From NCBI GenBank assembly GCA_030745875.1, contig JASLNT010000090.1, positions 102,604-166,603 on the forward strand: a stretch of 64,000 nt of DNA, given 5' to 3'. Shown one piece after another: positions 10,701 to 18,738 of this stretch. Each line of letters starts with the position of its first letter. Position 1 is the first letter of the stretch. The DNA is from Phycisphaerae bacterium (GTDB lineage: Bacteria > Planctomycetota > Phycisphaerae > SM23-33). Position numbers and translations under genes: made by a program. Below the pieces are notes generated by a model that saw only the letters and a list, made by a program, of their open reading frames with translations, had not been told where the DNA came from and searched no databases.

Positions 10701-10943
10701 CTTCTTGTCGCTCAGGAGTTTCCGCGCCTTGTCTACGTTGTCTGATGAACTGTCCAGGCCCTGGACGATATATCCGTCCCGGGCTCCGAGCGCGGCGGTG
10801 AGCTTACCGTCTCGGCAGCCGACGTGTACGATCAGCCCGCCTGTCAGGCCCGATTGCTTGAGAATCTCAGCGGCGGATTCAGCCCGCACATTCTGAGACA
10901 AGACCAGGCACATCCCCGTCAGCAACGCTACTTTAATTCTCAT
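7704..10943 (-). CDS. Exported methyltransferase-like / PQQ beta-propeller fusion protein
   Basis: The protein has 1079 residues. The start at 10943 follows an AGGAGC and gives a clean signal peptide (residues 1-21). Residues 25-132 read as a class I methyltransferase Rossmann fold: motif I VGCRDGKLT at 41-49, an acidic strand end QGLDSSSDN, then NTVNLVVAPP and EITRVLAPKG. PQQ-like propeller blades fill most of the rest (GTVLWRREL, GKTLWTHKS, GKPLWTSTG, GKIAWTFTA and GAVAWRYLV), which is enough for two propellers. A Lys/Arg/Pro-rich linker lies near residue 965. Because SAM is cytoplasmic, an exported methyltransferase fold is odd and is probably a binding or structural relic. The stop overlaps the sulfatase start (ATGA). 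It is a paralogue of the gene at 1-1925. Confidence 0.9.
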   Translation of the reverse strand: MRIKVALLTGMCLVLSQNVRAESAAEILKQSGLTGGLIVHVGCRDGKLTAALGARDGYIVQGLDSSSDNVDKARKLLSDKKLGGRVTARKFDGKTLPYRNNTVNLVVAPPGAVSDAEITRVLAPKGVAIVGGKKRIKPRPEALDDWTHYHHDPQGTMVGLDKTVAPLHGIQWMAAPKWLRNHDFMTVMHAMVTSNGRVFYVIDEGLRNHILLPAKWVLIARDAFNGTVLWRRELKDWHPQNWPLKSGPGQFPRRLVAVGDRVYVTFGQTAPLTVIDAATGETIRTCKQTKSTEEIILDNGILYLLVNPNRKPVEFTVKSTGYGEIRRASSQWAWTQTGPPESVMAVNADSGKTLWTHKSKVAPLSLTLGEGKVFFSNGNGIVALNRKTGKPLWTSTGPKIGKVGTGGAVRAVYSDGVLVVANGVRTTALSTKDGKELWNGRLLHSSHHCPNDLFVIDGLIWSAHTGTAQRLGTQIWAIDLHTGKIKKDFKATNPPAFPMHPRCYPSRATTQYLLTNGMGTEFYKLGDTKMTLHHSVRGSCIYGIMPANGLLYKPPDTCACYYQSKLEYFCAMSPESALKKKTPEADRLETGPVYKDIINRKAKPAKLTDWPMYRRDPSRSGSTLSPITSDLNEKWSLKIGGKLTQPVISEGLAFVSSIPRQTLYAINTATGKIAWTFTAGGRIDSAPTIYNNTVLFGCGDGRVYCLRAEDGAVAWRYLVAPADVQMVSYQQVESVWPVHGAVLVVNSKLYALAGRNMFFDGGMRLVVLDPKTGKMISENMMDNIDPETGKDFHERIIAKYMPIANPDIFSSDGKRVYMQEQNFDLEGKRIGVGPTLPGKKAAANPAGKHLFCQTGLLDDAWFHRSFWIYGDDCGEGWGAYAGTRRRAPCGRIMSFDDKRIYGFRSDPLGNMLHPRTSYKLFCADKEPPQAVIAKPIPAPAPKARQKGKAKGKKPRKPRVRRPRGGIKHHWQVETPGLLVNAMVLGKGKLVLAGPPDLADETKMLGHLPGADDDSNRQVQAQAEAWMGKRGGLLRVVSCETGEKLSECKLDSVPLFDGMSAAEGKLFIVTLDGNIVCIGK

Positions 10944-11082
10944 GTTATTTGCTCCTGAATCCCGTGTAGTGTCCACCTGCCAAACGCCACAATACCGCCA
11001 ACCATTGCATCGGAGCAAGCCCCCGCGATATGATTAGCTCACAGGCCCGAACTCACCGGGCCGCAATGAAAGGGCAATACGC

Positions 11083-12510
11083 ATGGTCGTTAAATCAGAT
11101 TCCACGCATTCACGCAGAGAATTCCTCAGAATCACCGCAATCGGAGCCGCCGGAGCCCTCGCCTTTTCGGGCACAGCTCGCGCCGCAAAAAAACGCCCGC
11201 CGAACATCGTGGTCATCTTTCTCGACGATTCCGGTTGGGCTGACTTCAAACCGTTCGGAAAGCCCAAATACGACACCCCAAACGTAAAGAAGCTCGCCTC
11301 CGAGGGCACGTGCTTCCATAACTTCCACGTGCCCCAGGCGATCTGCTCGGCGTCGCGGGCGGCGCTGCTTACGGGATGCTGGCCGGGGAGAACAAAAATG
11401 TTCGGCGCTCACGGACCCGGAGCCCGCGGGCTCGATCCGAAATTCGCCACCACCGGCGAGATGCTCAAAGCCGCCGGATACGCAACGGCCGTTTTCGGCA
11501 AGTGGCACGTAGGCGACCATCCGGATACGCGTCCCCCGGCCCGCGGATACGACGAGTCGTGCGGGCTCATGTACTCAAACGACATGTGGAAGCACCATCC
11601 CGGTACCCGGAACTTCGACAAGTATCCCCTGAATTTTTGGGACAACGGGAAGGTGACCATCGCAGACGTGACCCCCGAGCACCAGAAGAATCTCACCACC
11701 TGGTACGCCGAGCACGCCGTGAGTTTCATCAAGCGTCACAAGGACAAACCGTTCTATCTCTACGTCCCGCACTCCATGCCCCACGTTCCGATCTACTGCA
11801 GCAAGAAGTTCGAGGGCAAGAGCGGGGCGGGGTTGTACGGCGATGTGATGATGGAAATCGACTGGTCGGTAGGACAGATCGCCAAGGCTCTCAAGGACAG
11901 CGGAGTCGAAGACAACACGCTGGTGATCTTCACGTCCGACAACGGTCCGTGGGTTTCGTACGGCAACCACGCGGGCACGACCCCGTACCGCCAGGCCAAA
12001 GCCACCGGTTTCGACGGCGGGATTCGCAGCGCCTGCGTTATGAAGCTGCCCGGGAAGATCAAAGCAGGTGCGGTATCGCAGAAAATGCTGTGCACGATCG
12101 ATCTGTTGCCCACTTTCGCCCATCTCAGCGGAGCGAAACTTCCCGGGAACACTATCGACGGGAAGAACGTCTGGGACCTTATCACCGACAAGCCCGGCGC
12201 CAAGAACCCCCACGCGTACTATCCGTTCTCCACCGGGCGAACGTTCGAGGGCGTGATATCAGGCGATGGGAAATGGAAGCTGCACCTGCCCCACGGTTAC
12301 CGAAAACTGAAGACCCCGGGCAAGGACGGTAAGCCCGGGCGGTACGAGGGCAAGCGGATTGAACTGTCGCTGTTCGACATGGAGAACGATCCGTACGAGA
12401 GCAAGAACGTGATAAAGGACCACCCCGAAACAGCCGCGAAACTCAAGGCTCTCGCCGACAAACACAAAGAGAAGTTCTTCGCCCGCCGCCCGAAGAAGAA
12501 ACGAAACTAA
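11083..12510 (+). CDS. Tat-exported sulfatase (CxAxR type)
   Basis: The 475 residues begin with a Tat signal (SRREFLRI at 10-17). Metal-binding Asp 48 and Asp 49 sit in FLDDSG. The formylglycine site is Cys 88 in CSASRAALLTG, the CxAxR variant of the sulfatase signature. Lys 140 and His 142 lie in FGKWHVGD, and Asp/Asn metal ligands lie in TSDNGPW. It ends soon after the core fold, so it lacks the additional C-terminal domain of the sulfatase at 5989. It stands alone, divergent from the PQQ-propeller gene and convergent with the large TPR gene. The substrate is not predictable by eye. Confidence 0.93.
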   Translation: MVVKSDSTHSRREFLRITAIGAAGALAFSGTARAAKKRPPNIVVIFLDDSGWADFKPFGKPKYDTPNVKKLASEGTCFHNFHVPQAICSASRAALLTGCWPGRTKMFGAHGPGARGLDPKFATTGEMLKAAGYATAVFGKWHVGDHPDTRPPARGYDESCGLMYSNDMWKHHPGTRNFDKYPLNFWDNGKVTIADVTPEHQKNLTTWYAEHAVSFIKRHKDKPFYLYVPHSMPHVPIYCSKKFEGKSGAGLYGDVMMEIDWSVGQIAKALKDSGVEDNTLVIFTSDNGPWVSYGNHAGTTPYRQAKATGFDGGIRSACVMKLPGKIKAGAVSQKMLCTIDLLPTFAHLSGAKLPGNTIDGKNVWDLITDKPGAKNPHAYYPFSTGRTFEGVISGDGKWKLHLPHGYRKLKTPGKDGKPGRYEGKRIELSLFDMENDPYESKNVIKDHPETAAKLKALADKHKEKFFARRPKKKRN

Positions 12511-12620
12511 CGCACCCGGCGTTCAAACACCGCACATCGCCGAACGTTTCGACGCGGCGAACAAGTCGCCCGTGACGCCTGAAATGTTCGTGGTTATCGC
12601 CTTGTCGCCGCGAAGCGGAC

Positions 12621-15600
12621 CTAGGACCTCCCCGGTCGACCGTACATTTCCTGTTGCAGGATTGCCAGGTTTTCTTTGATGCCTCGCGACCAGGGATGGT
12701 TCGGTCCGTAGGATGCTTCACATATCTTCACCGCGCGTTGATACAGGAGCTCGGCATCTGAGCGACGATTCGTGGACCAAAGCAGGTACGCCAGATTGTT
12801 CAAATCCCTGGCTACGTTCGGATGGATTGGCCCGAAGGATGCTTCATCGATCGCAAGGGCGCGGCGATACAGAGGCTCGGCCTGCGAATGGCGGTTCGTG
12901 TCCTCCAGTAACATCGCCAGATTGTTCAAGCCCAAGGCTACGTTCGGATGGTTCGGCCCGAAGGACGCCGTGTCGATTTCTAAGGCGCGGTGATACAGCT
13001 GTTCGGCCTGTGAGTAACGCTTCGTTACTCTCAGCAATTCCGCCAAACTGTTCAGATCCCTGGCTACGTTGGGATGGTCTGGTCCGAACGAGTTCTCGTC
13101 GATTTTCAAGGCGCGGCGAAACAGCGGTTCGGCCTGCGAATGACGGTTTGTGTCCGCCAGCAGTTGCGCCAGATTGTGCAGACGAATGGCCACCTTAGGA
13201 CTGTTCGGTCCAAACGACTCATGGTCGATCTGCAGGGCTTGGCGCAACAGCGGCTCGGCCTGCGAATGGCGGTTCGTGTCCGCCAACAGCCGCGCCAGGT
13301 TGTTCAGACGAATGGCCACGTTCGGATGTTTCGAGTCGAACGACTTGATGTCGATCTGCAGGGCGCGGCGATAAAGCGATTCGGCCTGCGAATGACGATT
13401 CGTGGCCATCAGCAGCGCCGCCAGATTATTCAGCCGAATGGCTACGTTCGGATGGTTCGGTCCGTAGGATGCTTCGCATATCTCCAGGGCGCGGCGATAC
13501 ATAGGCTCGGCCTGCGAATACCGGTTTGTGGACTTAAGCAGATACGCCAGGTCGTTCAAATCTCTGGCGACGCTGGGATGGTCTGGTCCGAACGAGTCTT
13601 CGTCGATTTTCAAGGCGCGGCGAAACAGCCGTTCGGCCTGCGGGCGACGGTTTGTGTCCGCCAGCAGCCCCGCCAGACTGTTCAGACTCGTTGCTACGCT
13701 GGGATGGTTCGGCCCGAGGGATGTTTCAAATATCTTCAGAGCGCGGAGACACAGTGGTTCGGCCTGCGAATGACGGTTCGTAGCTTTCAGCAACTCCGCC
13801 AGATTGCTCAAACTCGCGGCTACGTGCGGATGGTTCGGCCCGAACGATGCCTCGCAGATATCCAGGGCTCGGCGATACAGAGGCTCGGCCTGTGAGTGAC
13901 GGTTGGTGTCCGCCAGCAGCATTGCGAGGTTGTTCAAATTCGTGGCCACCTCCGGATGGTTCGGCCCAAACGACGCCTCATCGATCTTCAGGGCGCGAAG
14001 ATACAGAGGTTCGGCCTGCGAATGACGGTTGGTGACTCTGAACAGCCCGGCCAGATTGTTCAGAGCCCTGGCGACCTCCGGATGCCTCTGTCCGAAGACT
14101 TTTTCCCTTATCGTCAGGGAGCGACGATACAGCGGCTCGGCCTGCGAATACCTGCCCGTGTCATCCAGCAGTGTCGCCAGGTTATTCAAAGCTGCAGCCA
14201 CCTCTTGATGGTTTGGCCCGAGCAACGCCTCTTTTATCGCCAGCGAGCGGCGGAACAGCGGTTCGGCGCCAGCGTATTCTGCACATTGCTTCAGGAACAT
14301 GCCCACTTCGTTCAGGCCAAGCGAAAGATCGACATCCGCGCCGGATACGGACTCGCGAGCGTCCAGGGCGCGGGTGTATTCCGCAACCTTGTCGTATGCG
14401 TCAAGTTGCAGCCAGTAACCCAACAACTCGCGAATCTTCGTGTCCACTTTGAGTTCCATGAACATGTCCAGGTCTACGATGCAGTCTTTCAGTCGCTCGG
14501 GATTGTCCGCCCGGGACAACTGCCAGGGCATTTCATCGACCTTGCGGGCAGTCAGATTACAGGACTCGAAGTAATCGGCAAGGCGGAGATGGGCTCCACA
14601 GCGGTCGGCATCCTCGACCAAATAGCGATTCTCGACGGCTTGGCGGAGGTAGTCGTGGGAGAAGTTAATCAGGCCGGATCGCGTCACCAGCGACCGGTCG
14701 GCCGCGAAGTGCAGCAGCGACCAGTGGGCGCGGGGCATGGGCTCACCGGCGCTGCCCAGTAGGTCCAGCAACTCAGGTTCGCTCAGACCGCGACGGGCGG
14801 CCCATATCAGCGTCATCGCGTTGCGCACCAGATTCGGACGATCGCGATCGTAGTCGGTTTCGTAGCGATTCAGGATCTGCTCGTAGAGCTGCGGGATGTT
14901 CTCGGCGGTCAGATACTCGTCTATCTGCTCGCTCAGGCGGTCGTGCGAGCCGACTACGCGGAGCTCGTCCAGAAGCGTCTGGAGGTACAGCGGATTTGAC
15001 GATTGCGGCGCCGAGGCGATGCGATTTGTGCGGTCTTCGTTCAGGTTTCGCGTGAACGTCTTGAGATACTCGTCAATGAACCGCCGCCGCTCGTGGTCTG
15101 TCAGCGGCCGGACGGTCATCGTCGGCCAGTCGCGTCTAGCCAGAGCCTCGTTCGATCGCCCGGGCAGCGTTGAGACGATTAACCGGATGTTGGCGGGGAT
15201 GGTCGGAGGCAGCCATGTGAGGTCCGGCGCCTGGTCTTTGTCCTCAAGTTGATTCAGTGCGTCGAGTATCAGCACTATCCGCCCACGCATGGCGGCGATG
15301 TGAAGCCAGCTTGCGAACTCGTCGCGCAAGTCGGAAGGTCTAGTGGGGATGTCTCCGTCGATGTCGAAGCGCCGCTTCAACTCGCCCATAATTCGTTGGA
15401 GCATTACAGCCCAATCGGCGCTGTAAGCCGATGCGCCTATAAAGTGCATCATCAGCGGGGTGTCGCTGTGGTCGCGACGATATTGCAGAGCCCAATTGGC
15501 CAGCAGGGCGCTCTTGCCCGAGCCGGAGTCGCCTCCGACCACCAGCGGGGCGCCCTCGCCGGAGGCATGGTCATCAAGGCGGGCGAAGTATTCGTCGCGT

Positions 15601-16325
15601 CCGAGGTATATCCGCGAACGGCTGACGGCGAAGGCCTCGTGCTCAGACGCTTCGGCGTCCAGTGGGTTCGGCTCGGTGTCAGGCGGGAACTCGTCGTCGA
15701 TCGCTGCGGTCAGATCAGCCAACACCATATCGGCCAGAGCTTGCGGGCCTGAATAGCCCTCACGCAACGCCAGACCGCTGTGACGGATATTGTCCTTCAG
15801 GGCCTCCAACTTGTTGCGTGCAGCCGGGTCGGCCTCTTTGAAGTCGTCCCTCTGCTCGTTCGGTATGGTCTGGATGTACGCCGGATCGCGGAAGTAGAAA
15901 TACGCACGGTTAGCCATCCCCGGATCGTTCAGCACGCCATGGAGAATCTCCAACTCGGTCACTGAACGCTCAGTTTGCTCGGCCAGCCAGGGTTGGGCGG
16001 CGATCAGGTCGTCGGAAATATCTCCTTGCTTAGGCGGCGATCCGTACCGTTCGCCCAGCATACCTATGAAGAACGGGCGACAGTTGTTGACCTCCGCCAG
16101 ACAGATCGGCAGGAGCTTGCCCTCGTCTATTTGCTCGGCGGTGATCCCCCATCGCAGATCGACGTCGGTCCACGTAATCCCACGATCTTCGCAGAGCTTC
16201 CGCAGTTGCGGGAACACTCGTCGCGCCAGTTCGTCGCGTTCAGCGTGCATGTCGCTGAACGTGCTCGATATGAACACACGCACAACACGCTGGCGAATCT
16301 CAGGTTGCGGGGCTGCTTCCGTCAT
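12621..16325 (-). CDS. DUF4062 - STAND NTPase - TPR protein (candidate conflict/defence ATPase)
   Basis: This is a 1234-residue cytoplasmic protein. The ATG follows AAGGAG at a good distance. Residues 13-100 match DUF4062 (RVFISSTFSDMHAERD, DVDLRWGI and FIGMLGERYGS), the N-terminal domain also seen in NPHP3, TEP1 and NWD1. A STAND/NACHT-type NTPase follows: Walker A GGDSGSGKS at 264-272, Walker B VLILDALNQ at 351-359, NPLYLQ at 444-449, and a winged-helix region near 487-580. Residues 669-1214 are 13 consecutive 42-residue kinesin-light-chain-type TPRs. This layout is that of signal-transduction ATPases that oligomerise on sensing a ligand. Some bacterial STAND proteins act against phage, but a defence role here is inference. 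The WD40 genes just upstream are probable partners. Confidence 0.93.
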   Translation of the reverse strand: MTEAAPQPEIRQRVVRVFISSTFSDMHAERDELARRVFPQLRKLCEDRGITWTDVDLRWGITAEQIDEGKLLPICLAEVNNCRPFFIGMLGERYGSPPKQGDISDDLIAAQPWLAEQTERSVTELEILHGVLNDPGMANRAYFYFRDPAYIQTIPNEQRDDFKEADPAARNKLEALKDNIRHSGLALREGYSGPQALADMVLADLTAAIDDEFPPDTEPNPLDAEASEHEAFAVSRSRIYLGRDEYFARLDDHASGEGAPLVVGGDSGSGKSALLANWALQYRRDHSDTPLMMHFIGASAYSADWAVMLQRIMGELKRRFDIDGDIPTRPSDLRDEFASWLHIAAMRGRIVLILDALNQLEDKDQAPDLTWLPPTIPANIRLIVSTLPGRSNEALARRDWPTMTVRPLTDHERRRFIDEYLKTFTRNLNEDRTNRIASAPQSSNPLYLQTLLDELRVVGSHDRLSEQIDEYLTAENIPQLYEQILNRYETDYDRDRPNLVRNAMTLIWAARRGLSEPELLDLLGSAGEPMPRAHWSLLHFAADRSLVTRSGLINFSHDYLRQAVENRYLVEDADRCGAHLRLADYFESCNLTARKVDEMPWQLSRADNPERLKDCIVDLDMFMELKVDTKIRELLGYWLQLDAYDKVAEYTRALDARESVSGADVDLSLGLNEVGMFLKQCAEYAGAEPLFRRSLAIKEALLGPNHQEVAAALNNLATLLDDTGRYSQAEPLYRRSLTIREKVFGQRHPEVARALNNLAGLFRVTNRHSQAEPLYLRALKIDEASFGPNHPEVATNLNNLAMLLADTNRHSQAEPLYRRALDICEASFGPNHPHVAASLSNLAELLKATNRHSQAEPLCLRALKIFETSLGPNHPSVATSLNSLAGLLADTNRRPQAERLFRRALKIDEDSFGPDHPSVARDLNDLAYLLKSTNRYSQAEPMYRRALEICEASYGPNHPNVAIRLNNLAALLMATNRHSQAESLYRRALQIDIKSFDSKHPNVAIRLNNLARLLADTNRHSQAEPLLRQALQIDHESFGPNSPKVAIRLHNLAQLLADTNRHSQAEPLFRRALKIDENSFGPDHPNVARDLNSLAELLRVTKRYSQAEQLYHRALEIDTASFGPNHPNVALGLNNLAMLLEDTNRHSQAEPLYRRALAIDEASFGPIHPNVARDLNNLAYLLWSTNRRSDAELLYQRAVKICEASYGPNHPWSRGIKENLAILQQEMYGRPGRS
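12681..14321 (-). repeat. 13 tandem 126-bp repeats encoding 42-residue TPRs
   Basis: The 3' half of the STAND gene is an array of 13 in-frame units of exactly 42 codons. A typical unit reads NLAxLLxxTNRHSQAEPLY, then RRALxIxEASFGPNHPxVA. Units are very similar at DNA level: the plus-strand phrase tcggcctgcgaatgacggtt recurs with few changes. Such uniformity suggests recent expansion or gene conversion, which would let the ligand-sensing surface change quickly. The array may also be a site of assembly error, so the unit count is tentative. Confidence 0.9.
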
Positions 16326-16409
16326 CGCTTGTACTCCTTCGGCGGAGGATCTGCTGGCTTATCCCGCTCGGCTGGGTCAAATGCGATGCAGCATTACGTT
16401 CATTGGCCG

Positions 16410-16438
16410 ATTATCTGTCTATTCAATCTGCTTGTCCA
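16410..16438 (-). promoter_or_regulatory. Likely promoter of the STAND gene
   Basis: On the minus strand TGGACA (five of six to consensus), a 17-base spacer and GATAAT (five of six) lie about 85 bases before the STAND start. This implies a leader of roughly 78 bases and lets the STAND gene be made independently of the WD40 pair. The 230-bp gap that holds it has no convincing gene. Confidence 0.45.
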
Positions 16439-16555
16439 CGCTTCTTTCCGGGGAATTGACGGAGCATGGGCTTAGCGTTTGAAATACTAAACAAGAGTCG
16501 GCCCCAATGCCTCCGCATCGCATCAATCTTCGGTTCGTTGCTCCTCGTAACGAAT

Positions 16556-17461
16556 CTAGTTCCCTTTCGGTGCGGGGTCCGTGGTGTGGAGAAAGTGTAC
16601 TCCGCCCGCGGCATCGCCTACCAGGAGCAGTTGTCCATCAGATGAGACGGCGCAACAGACAAACGGGTGGTCTCCACGAACGGTGACCGCCCCGCACGGA
16701 GGGCGGACCCGCCACGCGGTCAGGCTACGGTCATTGTTGATGGTGGCGACGATACTCCCGTCATCGGAGACCACCAACCCATTCTTAAGGGCGATCGGAG
16801 CCCCGGACTTATATCCCAATTCTGCGCTGAATTCCGTCAGCTTTACTCCCCGGTGCAGATCCCAGACACAAAGCACGCCGTCTTCGGCTGCGCTGGCGGC
16901 GATTGTTCCATCTTGAGTTATTGCGACATGCCTCACCTCGCCGCCATGACGCTCGAGTGTGTGAAGGAGATTACCGCTGTCCAGGTCCAGCACCCGCACA
17001 GGCCCGTCAAGCCCGCCCAATACGGCTCGCTTGCCGCTTGCGGTCATATCCGCCGAACAAGAGTGAAACTGAGCGACATCAAATGATCTGACCACACGCA
17101 GAGTGCTTAGATCCCAGATGCATAATTCCGAGCAGGCGAAGCATGTGAGGGCGTGGGCGCCATCGGCCGTCACAGAGACAACAGGGTAAGGTCCGGGATC
17201 TGAAAGGAAAACACCCAATACGCTCCCATCCCGCGGATTCCATAATCTCAGCGGTCCGCAGTCAGACGCTGAGACCACGCGCGAGCCGTCGTCAGAGACT
17301 GCGACGTAATTTACACCGCATATGTGGCCCGACAAATCGCGTTCCACCGCTTCCTGAGCCAGGCTCCATACTTTCACATCAGTATCGAACGAGCCGGTTA
17401 TGACAAGTCCGGCGGTGTTGGCGATAGCTATGGAGTCGACTCTTTCTTGATGTTCATTCAT
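16556..17461 (-). CDS. Seven-bladed WD40 protein B
   Basis: The product has 301 residues and is a WD40 propeller with almost nothing else. Seven blades can be counted, ending in DTDVKVWSL, GPLRLWNPR, SELCIWDLS, GPVRVLDLD, DGVLCVWDL, DRSLTAWRV and GGVHFLHTT. The start is the ATG at 17461, which forms ATGA with the stop of WD40 protein A; longer in-frame starts would run deep into that gene. The first blade begins directly after the start codon. The context suggests that A and B act as a pair, like the two stacked propellers of Apaf-1-type STAND proteins, but supplied in trans. No signal peptide is seen, so the protein is cytoplasmic. Confidence 0.85.
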   Translation of the reverse strand: MNEHQERVDSIAIANTAGLVITGSFDTDVKVWSLAQEAVERDLSGHICGVNYVAVSDDGSRVVSASDCGPLRLWNPRDGSVLGVFLSDPGPYPVVSVTADGAHALTCFACSELCIWDLSTLRVVRSFDVAQFHSCSADMTASGKRAVLGGLDGPVRVLDLDSGNLLHTLERHGGEVRHVAITQDGTIAASAAEDGVLCVWDLHRGVKLTEFSAELGYKSGAPIALKNGLVVSDDGSIVATINNDRSLTAWRVRPPCGAVTVRGDHPFVCCAVSSDGQLLLVGDAAGGVHFLHTTDPAPKGN

Positions 17462-18738
17462 GTTCTTTTGCTCCACGATTTCCGGGACTTCCATATTCTC
17501 AGACTTTTGTCGGCCGAACACGAGGCTGCCAGGGATCCGTCGGGGGACATGCGGATTGCGAGCACCGCGAGGCTGTGCCCGTGAAAAGTTTGGAGACACT
17601 CGCCCGTTTCGGTATTCCACACCTTCATGATACCGTGCACAGAGCCCGACAACGCGATGCTGGCGTCGAAGGTGGCGGCTACTGACATGACTTCTTCGTT
17701 GTGCCCGGTCAATGCCTTCTCCTTCTTCAAGACGTCCAGGTTCCAGACAGTCAGGGAGCCGTCAAAGGAGCTTGCCACCACACGAGAACACGCAGGCGAT
17801 CCCACCGACACGCCGCTTATCCCGGCCTTGGGGCCGCTGAGTACTGCTTGCGCATTGTTATGGGCGTTCCACAGTCTAAGCGTTCCATCCCAAGACGCTG
17901 AAATCAGGCCGGGACCGCAGACCGCCAGCGCGCATACCGTATTCGAATGTCCAGTCATAACACCCGCATTCCATCCGCCCTGAAGAGCCCAGCGGGTAAT
18001 GGCGCCATTGGCCGCGCCGCAGTAGCACCAGTGCCCTCCATCCGTGAGTGCGACTGAACTGAGCGGACCCGCCTGGGGCTCGATCATCATTAACTCTGCC
18101 GCATGCCGGATATCCCACACCTTGATCACACCGTCCTCAGAGACCGAAACAGCGCGTTTGCCGTCGGGCGTCAGGGCGATTCCGGTGATCGGATCGGTAT
18201 GCCCGTCAATCCGCCAGTTCAAGCCCCCGGTTTCAAGATCCCAAACGTACAGAACTCCGTCATTTCCGCCTGCGATCGCCAGCTTCCATCTCCTGTCTAC
18301 GGACAACGAACGTATTCCATCAACTGGAATAACCTGCACTAATTCGAACCCCCCGTCTGGTGAGGCGGCTTCGGGGTGGGGTGATTTGGATACTGGTCGG
18401 CGCCTGGAAAACAGCAGCAGGGGTTCCGGTGTTGTCGCATTCTTCTCTTTCCGCCAGACCTCAACAAGCGCCGAAAGCGTATGTGTGCGTGATCTGACAA
18501 GCTCCGAATGCTCTTCTTCAATGCCTGACGAGGCGCACAGACGATTCTGCTCCTGTGAGTCGTCGCTCCTGTCGCAGTTGTCCCGCATGTACTGGTGTAG
18601 CGCTGTCGGATGCCGGTCGAGGAAGTGGATGTCGCGGCGGACGGTTTCTTCGAGCAACCCCAGCATGCGATGCTTCGCATGTTTGGCTGGTATCACCGCC
18701 ACTGTTGTCGAAAAATCCTTCAGCAGTTCAAAGATCAT
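17458..18738 (-). CDS. WD40 protein A with N-terminal helical region
   Basis: The product has 426 residues. The ATG at 18738 has GGAGGG seven bases upstream and overlaps the stop of the preceding small ORF (ATGA). Residues 1-125 are mostly helical and unassigned. They include DIHFLDRHPTALHQYM and ALVEVWRKEKN, which resemble from memory the linker found before the propeller in single-chain DUF4062-NTPase-WD40 proteins. Residues 125-426 hold seven blades (DGVLYVWDL, DGVIKVWDI, GAITRWALQ, DGTLRLWNA, DGSLTVWNL, HGIMKVWNT and DKSLRIWKS). The protein therefore looks like the detached sensor half of a STAND protein, encoded just upstream of a STAND protein that carries TPRs instead. Confidence 0.85.
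   Translation of the reverse strand: MIFELLKDFSTTVAVIPAKHAKHRMLGLLEETVRRDIHFLDRHPTALHQYMRDNCDRSDDSQEQNRLCASSGIEEEHSELVRSRTHTLSALVEVWRKEKNATTPEPLLLFSRRRPVSKSPHPEAASPDGGFELVQVIPVDGIRSLSVDRRWKLAIAGGNDGVLYVWDLETGGLNWRIDGHTDPITGIALTPDGKRAVSVSEDGVIKVWDIRHAAELMMIEPQAGPLSSVALTDGGHWCYCGAANGAITRWALQGGWNAGVMTGHSNTVCALAVCGPGLISASWDGTLRLWNAHNNAQAVLSGPKAGISGVSVGSPACSRVVASSFDGSLTVWNLDVLKKEKALTGHNEEVMSVAATFDASIALSGSVHGIMKVWNTETGECLQTFHGHSLAVLAIRMSPDGSLAASCSADKSLRIWKSRKSWSKRT

Noticed and set aside
12681..14321. Regular 126-bp repeats that could suggest a CRISPR-like or satellite array
   Set aside because: They are in-frame coding repeats (TPRs) without spacers.
17458..17620. Apparent 163-base overlap of the two WD40 genes, suggesting a frameshifted single gene
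   Set aside because: The ATGA junction at 17458-17461 gives two clean genes, each with exactly seven blades, so coupling rather than frameshift explains it.
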